Assembly (NCBI RefSeq): GCF_002917095.1
Contig: NZ_PQGA01000027.1
Location: 1 to 64,000 of the forward strand
Reading direction: 5' to 3'
DNA from: Paraburkholderia eburnea
Lineage (GTDB): Bacteria; Pseudomonadota; Gammaproteobacteria; Burkholderiales; Burkholderiaceae
Length of the DNA stretch: 64,000 nt
The notes under the pieces are model-generated. The model was not told the origin of the DNA. It saw nothing but the letters and a program-made list of their open reading frames with translations, and did no database searches. This document shows positions 1-8,043 of this stretch, in pieces. Positions within the stretch are counted from its first letter, which is position 1. Each line of letters starts with the position of its first letter. A program made the position numbers and the translations under genes.

Positions 1-582
1 GCGAAGGCCAACGTGCCGTACAGGACGCTCAAGGTGATGAAGGAAAACGGCCTGCGTCTGCTGCTGGTGGGCTTCGAGAGTGGCGACGACCAGATTCTCG
101 TGAACATCAAGAAGGGCGTGCGTACCGATTTCGCCCGCCGCTTCAGCGCGGATTGCAAGAAGCTCGGCATCAAGATTCACGGCACGTTCATTCTGGGTCT
201 GCCGGGCGAGACGCAGGAGACCATCGCGAAGACGATCGAATACGCGAAGGAAATCAATCCGCACACGATTCAGGTGTCGCTGGCGGCGCCGTATCCGGGC
301 ACGACGCTGTACAACCAGGCGGTGGAAAACGGCTGGATGGAAGAGAACAAGGTCATCAACCTGGTGAGCAAGGAAGGGGTGCAACTGGCCGCGATCGGCT
401 ATCCGCATCTGTCGCGCGAGGAGATCTATCACCACCTCGAACAGTTCTATCGGCAGTTCTATTTCCGACCGTCGAAGATCTGGGAAATCGTGCGCGAAAT
501 GCTCACCAGCTGGGACATGATGAAACGCCGTCTGCGCGAAGGCGTGGAGTTCTTCCGCTTCCTGCGCGCGCACGAGGCATGA
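1..582 (+). CDS. hpnJ: Hopanoid radical SAM protein HpnJ, 3' part
   Basis: C-terminal 193 codons of a radical SAM protein whose 5' end lies outside the window; the frame is open from base 1, so the [4Fe-4S] CxxxCxxC motif is not visible. What remains is the second half of a radical SAM barrel (LLLVGFESGDD, FILGLPGET, QVSLAAPYPGTTLYN) and a helical tail, as in the B12-binding/radical SAM HpnJ group. HpnJ is known to act after HpnI and HpnK in building the cyclitol ether head group of bacteriohopanetetrol. The gene overlaps hpnK by four bases (ATGA), which suggests translational coupling. The call rests on sequence plus the hpnK-hpnL neighbours. Confidence 0.9.
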   Translation, partial: AKANVPYRTLKVMKENGLRLLLVGFESGDDQILVNIKKGVRTDFARRFSADCKKLGIKIHGTFILGLPGETQETIAKTIEYAKEINPHTIQVSLAAPYPGTTLYNQAVENGWMEENKVINLVSKEGVQLAAIGYPHLSREEIYHHLEQFYRQFYFRPSKIWEIVREMLTSWDMMKRRLREGVEFFRFLRAHEA

Positions 583-1472
583 TGCGGCCCGGGTCCGCAC
601 GCGCGCTCATCTTCACCGCCGACGATTTCGGTCTGCACGAGCGCGTGAATGCGGCAGTCGAGCGCGCGCATCGAGACGGCGTGCTCAATGCCGCGAGCCT
701 GATGGTGGCCGCGCCCGCCGCCGCCGATGCGGTGGCGCGCGCGCGGCGGCTGCCGACGCTGCGCGTGGGCCTGCATCTGGTCCTCGCCGACGGCGCGGCG
801 ATGCTGCCGCGCGCGCGCATTCCCGCGCTCGTCGACGCCGAAGGCCGTTTCGGCGACAGCATGGTGCGCGACGGCTTTCGCTTCTTCTTTTTGCCGCACG
901 TGCGCGCGCAACTCGCACAGGAGATCCGCGCGCAATTCGAGGCGTTTGCGGCAACGGGGCTCGCGCTCGATCACGTGAATACGCACAAGCATTTCCATCT
1001 GCATCCCACGGTGCTTGCGCTGATTCTTTCGATTGGCCGCGAGTATGGCCTGCGCGCGATGCGTCTGCCGCTGGAGGCGGGCGCGCCGTTCGCGTTGCGG
1101 CCGTGGCTCGCGCTGGTGCGCGCGCGCCTCGCGCGGGCGGGCGTCGCGCATAACGACTACGTGGTCGGCATCGCCGATACCGGCGCGATGGACGAGGCGG
1201 TGCTGCTTGAGGCGATCGCGAATCTGCCGGCCCAGGGTGTCGGCGAGATCTACTGCCATCCGGCCCAGGCGCCGATGGAGGGAGAAGGCCCGATCACGGC
1301 GTCGATGCAGGCTTACCGCCACGCCGACGAACTCGACGCGCTGCTGTCGCCGCGCGTGGCCGCCGCGCTCGAACGCAGCGGTGTGCGTCACGGCGGCTTC
1401 ACCGACGTGTTCTTCACGGCGCAGTCGCCCACGCCTGCGCCAGGCGGGCGCGAGGCGCGGGCTTCGTCATGA
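579..1472 (+). CDS. hpnK: Hopanoid-associated deacetylase HpnK (YdjC/ChbG family)
   Basis: 297-residue YdjC/ChbG-fold carbohydrate deacetylase. Metal-site motifs are visible: TADDFG near residues 12-17, THKHFHLHP near 135, and a late YCHPAQ. In the hopanoid pathway HpnK is known to remove the acetyl group from N-acetylglucosaminyl hopanoid made by HpnI, before HpnJ acts. Two ATGs are adjacent; the first overlaps the hpnJ stop as ATGA and is used here. The 3' end again overlaps hpnL by ATGA, so the three genes form one tightly coupled operon. Confidence 0.92.
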   Translation: MMRPGSARALIFTADDFGLHERVNAAVERAHRDGVLNAASLMVAAPAAADAVARARRLPTLRVGLHLVLADGAAMLPRARIPALVDAEGRFGDSMVRDGFRFFFLPHVRAQLAQEIRAQFEAFAATGLALDHVNTHKHFHLHPTVLALILSIGREYGLRAMRLPLEAGAPFALRPWLALVRARLARAGVAHNDYVVGIADTGAMDEAVLLEAIANLPAQGVGEIYCHPAQAPMEGEGPITASMQAYRHADELDALLSPRVAAALERSGVRHGGFTDVFFTAQSPTPAPGGREARASS

Positions 1473-2560
1473 AGTGGCTTCAATGGCTGGGCCTGCCGGT
1501 CGGGGTCGCGATTCTCATCGGCCTGGTCTTGCATGACGGCGCGCATGATGTGATGCGCGTGATCGGCACGGCGGGGCCGGTGCTGCTCTGGCTCGTGCCG
1601 TTCCATGCGCTGCCGCTGCTGCTCGATGCCTACGCGTGGCATCTGCTGCTCGACAGGCGCGCGCCGCTGCGCTTTCTCTGGTGGATCGCGACCGTGCGCG
1701 AAGCGATCAGCCGCCTGCTGCCCGCCGCGGGCGTGGGCGGCGAGATCGCCGGCGTGCGCCTCGCGCGCTGGAAGGTGCGGGGCCACGGCCACGACAAGGA
1801 AAGCGACGCGCGCGCCACGAGCGAGGTGACGGCCTCGGTGATCGTCGAGGTGTTCGTGACCATCGCGGTGCAATACGCGTTCTCGGCGCTCGGCGTCGTG
1901 CTGATCGTCGCGGCGACGGGGCAATCGGGCTCCCTGCGCATCATCGTGACGATCGTGCTCGCGCTGTTGCTCACCGCGCCGCTGCCCGTGCTCGCCGTCG
2001 TTCTGCTGCGCCGGGGCGGCGTCTTCCAGGCGATCGAGCGCTGGGCCGGGCGACTGCTTGGCGCGGATCATCCTGTCATGCAGGGCATCGACGGCCAGCG
2101 GCTCGACGCGGATCTCGACCGCCTGATGTCGCGCACGGGCCTGATGTTCCGCGCGTTCTTCTGGCAACTGGGCGGCTATATGCTCGGCGCGTTCGAGACC
2201 TGGTGGGCGCTTTTTCTGCTCGGTCATCCGGTCACGGCGGGCGGCGCGCTCGCCATCGAGGCCATCACCCAGGCCGTGCGGCACGCGGCCTTCATGGTGC
2301 CGGGGGGCCTCGGCGTGCAGGAAGTGGCGGTGGTGCTGCTGGCGCAACTCTTCGGCGTGAGTCAGGAGGTTGCGTTCTCGCTGGCGCTCGTCAAGCGCAT
2401 GCGCGAAGTCGTGTTCGGCGTGCTGGCGCTGCTGTCGTGGCAGGCCGCCGAGATCGTTCGCACGCGCCGTTCGCTGCGCGATGCGCGGCAAGCTCACGCC
2501 GCCGGTGGAGCGCCAGGCCGCGTATCGACGCGAGCGGCACGCCACGACCGGACCCTTTGA
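1469..2560 (+). CDS. hpnL: Hopanoid-associated membrane protein HpnL (flippase-like)
   Basis: 363-residue polytopic inner-membrane protein of the lysylphosphatidylglycerol synthase transmembrane/HpnL type, with about eight hydrophobic segments spread over the whole length and the family-like segment GGLGVQEVAVVLLAQLFG near residue 285. Proteins of this family are thought to move lipids across the inner membrane; a role in hopanoid transport is inferred from position, not shown. The start overlaps the hpnK stop by four bases. The last roughly 35 residues are polar and basic. No clear terminator is seen in the 90 bases before the next gene. Confidence 0.85.
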   Translation: MKWLQWLGLPVGVAILIGLVLHDGAHDVMRVIGTAGPVLLWLVPFHALPLLLDAYAWHLLLDRRAPLRFLWWIATVREAISRLLPAAGVGGEIAGVRLARWKVRGHGHDKESDARATSEVTASVIVEVFVTIAVQYAFSALGVVLIVAATGQSGSLRIIVTIVLALLLTAPLPVLAVVLLRRGGVFQAIERWAGRLLGADHPVMQGIDGQRLDADLDRLMSRTGLMFRAFFWQLGGYMLGAFETWWALFLLGHPVTAGGALAIEAITQAVRHAAFMVPGGLGVQEVAVVLLAQLFGVSQEVAFSLALVKRMREVVFGVLALLSWQAAEIVRTRRSLRDARQAHAAGGAPGRVSTRAARHDRTL

Positions 2561-2650
2561 AGGTACATTGTGGGAAGTAAGCGTACGCTGACCGTTGCGG
2601 CTGGCGTGCGCTCCACACACAACCCGACGCGGTAGCCGATCCTTCACGCG

Positions 2651-3241
2651 ATGTCGCCCACGCGCCTTTTCATGCGGTTCATGCGGTCATTGACCGCCGG
2701 AATCGCCCTGGCTGGGGTGCTCGCGCTTGCCGGCTGCGACGCCCAGCGGCTCGATTCGATGCTCGATACCCTGCGCCAGGCCTTCAAGGGCTTTTTCGAT
2801 TCGGTGAAGCCCGACGTCCTGCTGCTCAAGGGCCTGACGCCCGGCGTCTCCACGCTCGAGCAGGTGCGCGCGCAGATGGGCAAGCCCGAAACCGAGCGCG
2901 TGTTCGACGACGGCTCGCGCCGCCTCGAATATCCGCGCGGCCCGCAGGGACTCAAGACCTGGATGGTCGATATCGGCCCGAATGGGCGGCTCGTGGCGAT
3001 CACGCAGGCGCTCACGGCGCAGAACTTTGCGAAGGTGCGCGTCGGCATGAGCCAGGACGAGGTGCGCGCACTGCTGGGCAAGCCCGGCCAGGTGGCCGCC
3101 TACCGGCTCAAGCAGGAGACGGTGTGGAGCTGGAAGTGGCTCGAAGGGGGCGTGACGCCCGAAGCGTATTTCAACGTGCATTTCGGCCCGGACGGGCGTG
3201 TGTCGACGACGTCGCGCTCGGACGTGATGCGCGGGCATTGA
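2651..3241 (+). CDS. BamE/OmlA-like outer-membrane lipoprotein (copy 1)
   Basis: 196-residue predicted lipoprotein: basic N-terminus, hydrophobic segment, and lipobox LALAGC with Cys29 as the likely lipidated residue. The mature part holds two copies of a BamE-like motif (GVSTLEQVRAQMGKP, then GMSQDEVRALLGKP), each a short helix followed by a glycine turn. BamE/OmlA proteins usually have one such motif, so this may be a two-domain relative rather than BamE itself. A close paralogue lies at 27864-28403. The start could also be the later in-frame ATGs at codons 8 and 11, which would shorten the signal peptide. Confidence 0.8.
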   Translation: MSPTRLFMRFMRSLTAGIALAGVLALAGCDAQRLDSMLDTLRQAFKGFFDSVKPDVLLLKGLTPGVSTLEQVRAQMGKPETERVFDDGSRRLEYPRGPQGLKTWMVDIGPNGRLVAITQALTAQNFAKVRVGMSQDEVRALLGKPGQVAAYRLKQETVWSWKWLEGGVTPEAYFNVHFGPDGRVSTTSRSDVMRGH

Positions 3242-3298
3242 GCACGTCATCGATCACATCGACGACTGGAATATGGACACTGGACGCAGGAGGCGTAC

Positions 3299-4342
3299 AT
3301 GGTGATGCATCGGCGACGTCCCCCGCGCGTGGGGCTCGTGCTCGGCGGCGGGGCGGCGCGCGGCTGGGCGCATATCGGCGCGATCCGCGCGCTGGAGGAG
3401 GCCGGCATCAAGCCGGACGTGGTCTGCGGCACGTCGATCGGCGCGCTGGTGGGCGCGGTCTACGCAAACGGCGATCTCGACTGGCTCGAGGACTGGGTGG
3501 GCAAGCTCACCTGGCAGACCGTGGTGCGGCTGCTCGATCTGCGCTTTTCGGGCGGGCTGCTGGGCGGGCGCAAAGTCATCGACGTGTTCGCACAGCAGTT
3601 CAACGGACGTGCGATCGACGACCTCAAGATGCCGTTTACGGCGGTCGCCACCGAACTCGATACGGGCCGCGAAGTCTGGTTGCGCGAGGGCGGCGTGGTG
3701 GATGCGGTGCGGGCCTCGATTGCGATTCCCGGTATCTTCACGCCGATCTGGCATGACGGCGTCTGGCTTGTCGACGGTGGGCTGAGCAATCCGGTGCCGG
3801 TCTCGGCGGCGCGCGCGATGCGTGCGGATACCGTGATCGCCATTGATCTCAATCACGACATTCTGAATGGCCGCGATCTCGGCGGCGCAATCGACACGGT
3901 GCCGCGCGAGACGCCCGTGGAAGCGCCGCGTGCCGGTGCGGAGGCGGTCGATCCCGCCGGCCCTGCCGCCGATGCTGCCGGTGCTGTCGGTGGCGTTGCG
4001 GCAGACCCCGCGCCGCTGCTGCGCCGCAACGGCAAGCGCTTCCCGAGCTGGCTGCAGCCGTCGGGGGCGGCCACGTCCGGCAGCCCGGACGTGCGCGTGG
4101 CGCCGCCGCCCAGCACGCGCGTGCCGTCGCTGCTGAGTTCGATTGCGCAGAGCATCGACATCATGCAGGTGCGTATCACGCGCAGCCGCCTGGCGGGCGA
4201 GCCCGCCGACGTGCTGATCCAGCCGCGCCTGGGCGGCATGGGGATCTTCGACTTTCATCGCGCGGGACCGGCTATCGCGGAAGGGCGCGCGGCGGTGCAG
4301 TACATGCTGCCGGCGATCAGGGCGCAGTTGGGGCTGGAGTGA
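3299..4342 (+). CDS. Patatin-like phospholipase, RssA/NTE type
   Basis: 347-residue serine lipase-like protein. The oxyanion loop GGGAARG (residues 16-22), nucleophile elbow GTSIG with Ser46, and VDGG with Asp159 supply the catalytic Ser-Asp dyad of patatins. It most resembles cytoplasmic RssA-type bacterial patatins. Between the catalytic core and the C-terminal part (residues about 200-285) there is a long Ala/Pro/Gly-rich linker not usual in RssA. A strong AGGAGG lies five bases before the ATG. No signal peptide is seen. The substrate is unknown; a membrane phospholipid or lysophospholipid is the family expectation. Confidence 0.88.
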   Translation: MVMHRRRPPRVGLVLGGGAARGWAHIGAIRALEEAGIKPDVVCGTSIGALVGAVYANGDLDWLEDWVGKLTWQTVVRLLDLRFSGGLLGGRKVIDVFAQQFNGRAIDDLKMPFTAVATELDTGREVWLREGGVVDAVRASIAIPGIFTPIWHDGVWLVDGGLSNPVPVSAARAMRADTVIAIDLNHDILNGRDLGGAIDTVPRETPVEAPRAGAEAVDPAGPAADAAGAVGGVAADPAPLLRRNGKRFPSWLQPSGAATSGSPDVRVAPPPSTRVPSLLSSIAQSIDIMQVRITRSRLAGEPADVLIQPRLGGMGIFDFHRAGPAIAEGRAAVQYMLPAIRAQLGLE

Positions 4343-4345
4343 GGG

Positions 4346-4684
4346 CTAGAGGTTGAGGATTCCGGCGACGGCAAACTGCGCCGCGCTGAATTCGTCGGCG
4401 GTCGCGGCTTCACCCCGGTAACGCCAGGCCCTGGCCGAGAGCGACAGCGTAGTGATCTGATCGGCCATCGCGACGCAGGACTTCGACAGGCCGCTAATCG
4501 GGATTTCGGATTCCCAGCCATGAATGGCGCTGGTGATGGGCAGGCCGATGAAGCGCTTCGTCAGCCTGTTGAATTCCACGTCGGTGAGCACGAGAGCGGG
4601 GCGGTAACCGTCCTGCTCATTGCCCGCGCCCGGCCCCACGTCGAGCCATATGATGTCGCCTGCGTCCGGAATGCCGTTTTTCAT
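4346..4684 (-). CDS. mazF: MazF/PemK-family toxin (endoribonuclease)
   Basis: 112-residue PemK/MazF-fold protein. Family features are PDAGDIIWLDVGPGAGNEQ at the N-terminus, GYRPALVL, and VAMADQITT in the middle, matching the fold of ChpB/MazF mRNA interferases, which cut single-stranded RNA at short motifs. It is translated six bases after the upstream antitoxin gene, the usual antitoxin-toxin order. It converges on the patatin gene with three bases between stops and no visible terminator. The cleavage motif cannot be told from sequence. Confidence 0.88.
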   Translation of the reverse strand: MKNGIPDAGDIIWLDVGPGAGNEQDGYRPALVLTDVEFNRLTKRFIGLPITSAIHGWESEIPISGLSKSCVAMADQITTLSLSARAWRYRGEAATADEFSAAQFAVAGILNL

Positions 4685-4690
4685 GCGCCT

Positions 4691-4993
4691 TTACCATTGG
4701 TCAAAACGCGTCGGGTCGTCAGGGCCGCCGATTTCCGAGCCCTTGGGTTCGCCAAAATCAACCAGCGAATGTTGCTCGCGCTGCGGCTCTTGCTGCTGAT
4801 CGCGCAACTGCTGCAAGTAGCGCTCGCGCGAGAAACGCCGGATGGCGGTGTGAGGCCGTACGGTGAGCGTGCCGTCCTCGACTTCCACTTCGACGTCCTG
4901 GCCTTCCGAAAGCGCCAATTTGGCTGCCGCACTCGCGGGGATGCGCACCGCAAGACTGTTTCCCCAACGCTTCAAGGTTTGAACAGGCATCAT
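4691..4993 (-). CDS. mazE: MazE-family antitoxin, AbrB-type DNA-binding domain
   Basis: 100-residue antitoxin with an N-terminal SpoVT/AbrB domain (LKRWGNSLAVRIPASAAAKLALSEGQ begins at residue 7) and an acidic, probably disordered C-terminus that should bind and neutralise the toxin. An AGGAG lies six bases before the first ATG (4993); a second ATG follows directly. The promoter region just upstream carries two 17-bp direct repeats, consistent with the autorepression known for MazEF modules. Confidence 0.88.
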   Translation of the reverse strand: MMPVQTLKRWGNSLAVRIPASAAAKLALSEGQDVEVEVEDGTLTVRPHTAIRRFSRERYLQQLRDQQQEPQREQHSLVDFGEPKGSEIGGPDDPTRFDQW

Positions 4994-5034
4994 CGCCGAC
5001 TCCTCTGGTTAGCAAACCTCATCCAAAAGATGTA

Positions 5035-5098
5035 TCAACACGTCGATACGTTGCCGATGCTAGGTCGGGCGCCGGGCTGTGTCAACACGTCGATACGT
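5035..5098 (-). promoter_or_regulatory. Promoter and paired operators of the mazEF module
   Basis: The 17-bp sequence TCAACACGTCGATACGT occurs at 5035-5051 and again at 5082-5098 in the same orientation, 47 bp apart. Each contains near-symmetric half-sites (GTATC or GTGTC, eight bases, GATAC). Read on the minus strand, the distal copy contains a perfect TTGACA (5080-5085), followed after 17 bp by TAGCAT (5057-5062), a good sigma-70 promoter. The proximal copy falls at the expected transcription start. Binding at either site would block RNA polymerase. Confidence 0.7.
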
Positions 5099-5121
5099 GG
5101 AGTTTGCGGCAAGCCGGTATT

Positions 5122-5730
5122 TCAGGGCGTCGCCGCGATCCACATCCAGCCTTGCGCCGACCGCCGCAACGCCGTGACCGAAAGCGGTGCGATTTCAAGC
5201 TGGCGGAACGCGGCCGAAGGGGCGCCCAACGCGTGCAGCACCGCCGCGCGGATCACGCTGGCATGGGTGAAGGCAATGAGGGGGTCGTCGGCATCGGGCA
5301 GGGCGTCCAGCCATGCACTCACGCGCTTGCGCACGTCGTCGAACGATTCGCCGCCGCCGGGCGGCTGGAACGCCGGATCGCGTGTCCAGGCGGCCAGCGC
5401 GTCGGGCACATCCCGCGCGATGTCGGTGAGGCGGCACCCCGCCCACGCGCCATAAGCCGTCTCCGCGAGCGCCGGCTCGATCCGCGATTCGAATCCCGCT
5501 GCCGCCGCGCTCGCCTGCGCGATCGGCGCGGGACTCGTCAGCACGCGCGCGGCGGCGCCGCTGCCGACGATGGCCGCGTACCAGCGCGAGCGCCACGTCT
5601 GAATGGCCTCGAACGCACGCGCATCAAGCGTCTCGGCAAACCCTTCATCGCCCGCGCCCGATGCCGCGAATATCCCGGCCCGCAAAGCCGCGTTCGCCGC
5701 ATGACTGACCAGCCAGACCTTCGTTGCCAT
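5122..5730 (-). CDS. Histidine phosphatase superfamily protein, degenerate active site
   Basis: 202-residue protein with the phosphoglycerate mutase-like fold: TKVWLVSHAAN at the N-terminus, ALAETAYGAWAGCRL in the middle, PGGGESFDDVRKRVSAWL, and FTHASVIRAAV near residue 155. The usual first motif RHG reads SHA here: the catalytic His9 remains but the phosphate-binding Arg is lost. The second His is kept. It is divergent from the cobalamin riboswitch and cobalt-transport genes, so a link to cobalamin (for example an alpha-ribazole phosphatase-like role) is possible but unproven. Confidence 0.75.
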   Translation of the reverse strand: MATKVWLVSHAANAALRAGIFAASGAGDEGFAETLDARAFEAIQTWRSRWYAAIVGSGAAARVLTSPAPIAQASAAAAGFESRIEPALAETAYGAWAGCRLTDIARDVPDALAAWTRDPAFQPPGGGESFDDVRKRVSAWLDALPDADDPLIAFTHASVIRAAVLHALGAPSAAFRQLEIAPLSVTALRRSAQGWMWIAATP

Positions 5731-5794
5731 CGCTTTTCCTTACTCGCCGTTTCATCGCCGACTACCTGCGCGTCGCGCCACGCCACGCAGCGCG

Positions 5795-5935
5795 TAGAAT
5801 ACAGGCTCCACGTCACGCGGAAGCCGGTGCAAACCCGGCACGGTCGCGCCACTGTGACCGGTTGTTTTTGCCAGATTGTTTTCGCAATCCGAGTCCCGCA
5901 ACAAGCAAACGGAAGTCAGACCCGCATGACGTGCG
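5795..5935 (+). promoter_or_regulatory. Cobalamin riboswitch upstream of cbtBA
   Basis: Conserved cobalamin-riboswitch blocks are present in order: GGAAGCCGGTGCAAACCCGGCACGG spans 5819-5843, the B12 box GCCACTGTGA is at 5848-5857, and the 3' element GGAAGTCAGACC is at 5911-5922. A TAGAAT at 5795-5800 is the likely -10 box. The element ends about 70 bases before the cbtB start, so repression by adenosylcobalamin could act on either transcription or translation; no clear terminator is seen between them. Confidence 0.9.
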
Positions 5936-6001
5936 CACACTCAAGTTCTCTGAACGATCGATCAACGACTAACGGGGCGCGTAACCCCAGGAGAAGTCAC
6001 T

Positions 6002-6223
6002 ATGTCCGAAGCCGTCCTGAACACGGCCCACGTGCCGGCCGCCACGCCGGCCCCCATCCCGCTGCGCGAAATCCTGCCCTGGGCGATTTTTGCCGGTCTG
6101 ATCCTCCTGCTCGCGCTGTACTTCGTTGGCGCGGAAGAAGGCGCGACCTCGCTGATTCCGGGCATGTACGTTCACGAATTCGTTCACGATGGCCGGCACC
6201 TGCTCGGCTTCCCGTGCCACTGA
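6002..6223 (+). CDS. cbtB: Cobalt transporter subunit CbtB
   Basis: 73-residue single-pass membrane protein: one hydrophobic segment (residues about 25-43) and a C-terminal histidine cluster (HEFVHDGRHLLGFPCH) typical of CbtB, which likely handles the metal. CbtAB is a predicted cobalt uptake system found under cobalamin riboswitches, as it is here. AGGAG precedes the ATG by about six bases. cbtA follows after 12 bases. Confidence 0.93.
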   Translation: MSEAVLNTAHVPAATPAPIPLREILPWAIFAGLILLLALYFVGAEEGATSLIPGMYVHEFVHDGRHLLGFPCH

Positions 6224-6235
6224 CCGGGAGCTGAC

Positions 6236-6979
6236 ATGGTAGGCAAGCTGTTGGTACGCGGCATGCTCGCAGGCATCGCCGCGGGTCTGCTCACGTTCTC
6301 GTTCGCGAAAATCGCGGGCGAGCCGCAGGTTGATCGGGCCATCTCGTTCGAGGCAAAAGCCGACGCCGCCAAGGGCGAGGCGCCCGAGCCGGAAATCGTC
6401 AGCCGCGAGGTGCAGGCGAGCTACGGACTTTTCACGGGCGTGATGGTCTATAGCGCGTCGATCGGCGGCCTGTTCGCGCTGGTGTTCGCCTATGTGCGCG
6501 GGCGCACCGGCCCGATCTCGGCGCGCTCGCTGTCGGCGTGGCTCGCGCTCGCGGCCTTCGTCGCCATTTACATGGTGCCGAACATCAAATATCCGGCGAA
6601 TCCGCCCTCGGTCGGCGACCCCGACACGATCGGCTATCGCACCGGCCTGTTCTTCCTGATGATCGCGATCTCCCTCGCCGTGACGGTGTTCTCGCTCAAG
6701 CTGCGCGGCGCGCTCGCCGCGAAGTGGGGCGGCTGGAATGCGTCGATTGCGGCGCTGGTGCTGTTCGTCGTCGTGATCGGCGCGATCCAGGCCGCGCTGC
6801 CGGCCATCAACGAAGTGCCGGGCGCATTCCCGGCCGTGCTGCTGTGGAAGTTCCGCACCGTGGCGATCGGCATGCAGGCGATCCTGTGGAGCGTGGTTGG
6901 CCTCCTGTTCGGCGCGCTGGTCGAGCGGCTGGAGCGCGCCAACGTGCGCGCCGGTTCGCTCGCGGCACGCGGCGTTTGA
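6236..6979 (+). CDS. cbtA: Cobalt transporter subunit CbtA
   Basis: 247-residue membrane protein with five predicted transmembrane segments, the first near residues 5-22. The glycine-rich first helix and the MVPNIKYPANPPSVGDPDTI stretch (near residue 112) match the CbtA family of predicted cobalt transporters. It forms a two-gene operon with cbtB under the cobalamin riboswitch and is followed by two hairpins, the second a likely terminator. Confidence 0.92.
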   Translation: MVGKLLVRGMLAGIAAGLLTFSFAKIAGEPQVDRAISFEAKADAAKGEAPEPEIVSREVQASYGLFTGVMVYSASIGGLFALVFAYVRGRTGPISARSLSAWLALAAFVAIYMVPNIKYPANPPSVGDPDTIGYRTGLFFLMIAISLAVTVFSLKLRGALAAKWGGWNASIAALVLFVVVIGAIQAALPAINEVPGAFPAVLLWKFRTVAIGMQAILWSVVGLLFGALVERLERANVRAGSLAARGV

Positions 6980-6994
6980 CCGTATTGAAGGCGC

Positions 6995-7016
6995 GCTTAC
7001 GGGTAATCCCGTAAGC
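6995..7016 (+). repeat. Perfect 9-bp hairpin after cbtA
   Basis: GCTTACGGG (6995-7003), loop TAAT, CCCGTAAGC (7008-7016). There is no T-run after it, so it may protect the 3' end of the mRNA or be a protein site rather than a terminator. Confidence 0.55.
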
Positions 7017-7083
7017 ATGGCGAACGCGCCCGGGCCCGCGCTTCTATCGAAAAAGCGACCCGAAACTTGTCAAAACCCACTCG

Positions 7084-7112
7084 ACGCCCCGCTTGGCCGG
7101 GGCGTTGTCTTT
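7084..7112 (+). terminator. Rho-independent terminator of cbtBA
   Basis: Perfect 8-bp stem ACGCCCCG (7084-7091) and CGGGGCGT (7098-7105) with a six-base loop, followed by TGTCTTTT. It lies 105 bases after the cbtA stop. The rest of 6980-7329 shows no gene; the last part should hold the promoter of the arginine transport genes. Confidence 0.7.
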
Positions 7113-7329
7113 TGTGTCTTTTGGGGCTTTCAATTTCATCGCGCCCCTGACAGAGCGGGCGCAATGCCTGGCCCACCACGCCCGGCGCCCGGCGCGGCCT
7201 CCATGTTGCAACGCAACATACCGACAGCGCCGGTTTGAGCAATTTTTTTGGCACTGCGACGATCCGCGCCAATCCCCCAGGCGCTGTGCATGACCGCCGG
7301 GGTCGAACAACGACTTTCCGGAGACGCGC

Positions 7330-8019
7330 GTGATCCTCTATGGCTTTGGCCCGGTGCTGCTGGCCGGCACGATCCAGACGATCGAACTTTCGCTGCTCTC
7401 GCTCGGCGTGGCCGTGCTGCTCGGTCTCGCGGGCGCGGCGGCCAAGCTCTCGTTCAACCGGCCGCTCGCGGCCATCGCAACGGCCTACACGACGCTGATC
7501 CGCTCGGTGCCCGATCTCGTGCTGATGCTGCTGCTGTTCTACAGCATCCAGATCGGCGTCAACGAAGCCACCGACGCGCTCGGCATGGCGCAGATCGACA
7601 TCGATCCGTTCGTCGCGGGCGTGCTCACGCTCGGCTTCATCTACGGCGCGTATTTCACGGAGACTTTCCGCGGCGCGTTTCTCTCGGTGCCGCGCGGCCA
7701 GCTCGAAGCGGGTCACGCCTACGGCATGAGCGGCGCGCGCGTGTTCGCGCGCATCCTGTTTCCGCAGATGATGCGTTTCGCGCTGCCGGGCATCGGCAAC
7801 AACTGGCAGGTGCTGGTGAAGGCGACGGCGCTGGTGTCGATCATCGGTCTCGCCGATGTCGTGAAGGCCGCCCAGGACGCGGGACGCAGCACCTTCAACC
7901 TGTTCTTCTTCCTCGTGATTGCCGCGGCGATTTATCTGGCGATCACGACCGTCTCGAACTTCGCGCTGATCTGGCTCGAACGCCGCTATTCGGCGGGCGT
8001 GCGCCACGCGCAACTCTGA
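7330..8019 (+). CDS. aotQ: Arginine/ornithine ABC transporter permease (HisQ/AotQ type)
   Basis: 229-residue inner-membrane permease of polar amino-acid ABC importers. About five transmembrane segments are seen, and the EAA loop that docks to the ATPase reads EAGHAYGMSGARVFARILFPQ (begins near residue 127). The start is GTG. The partner permease follows after 24 bases, then the ATPase and an ArgR-like regulator, the order of the Pseudomonas aot genes without aotO. Specificity for arginine/ornithine is inferred from the adjoining ast genes. Confidence 0.88.
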   Translation: MILYGFGPVLLAGTIQTIELSLLSLGVAVLLGLAGAAAKLSFNRPLAAIATAYTTLIRSVPDLVLMLLLFYSIQIGVNEATDALGMAQIDIDPFVAGVLTLGFIYGAYFTETFRGAFLSVPRGQLEAGHAYGMSGARVFARILFPQMMRFALPGIGNNWQVLVKATALVSIIGLADVVKAAQDAGRSTFNLFFFLVIAAAIYLAITTVSNFALIWLERRYSAGVRHAQL

Positions 8020-8043
8020 GCGCCGCCCAAGGAGCCTCAAGCG

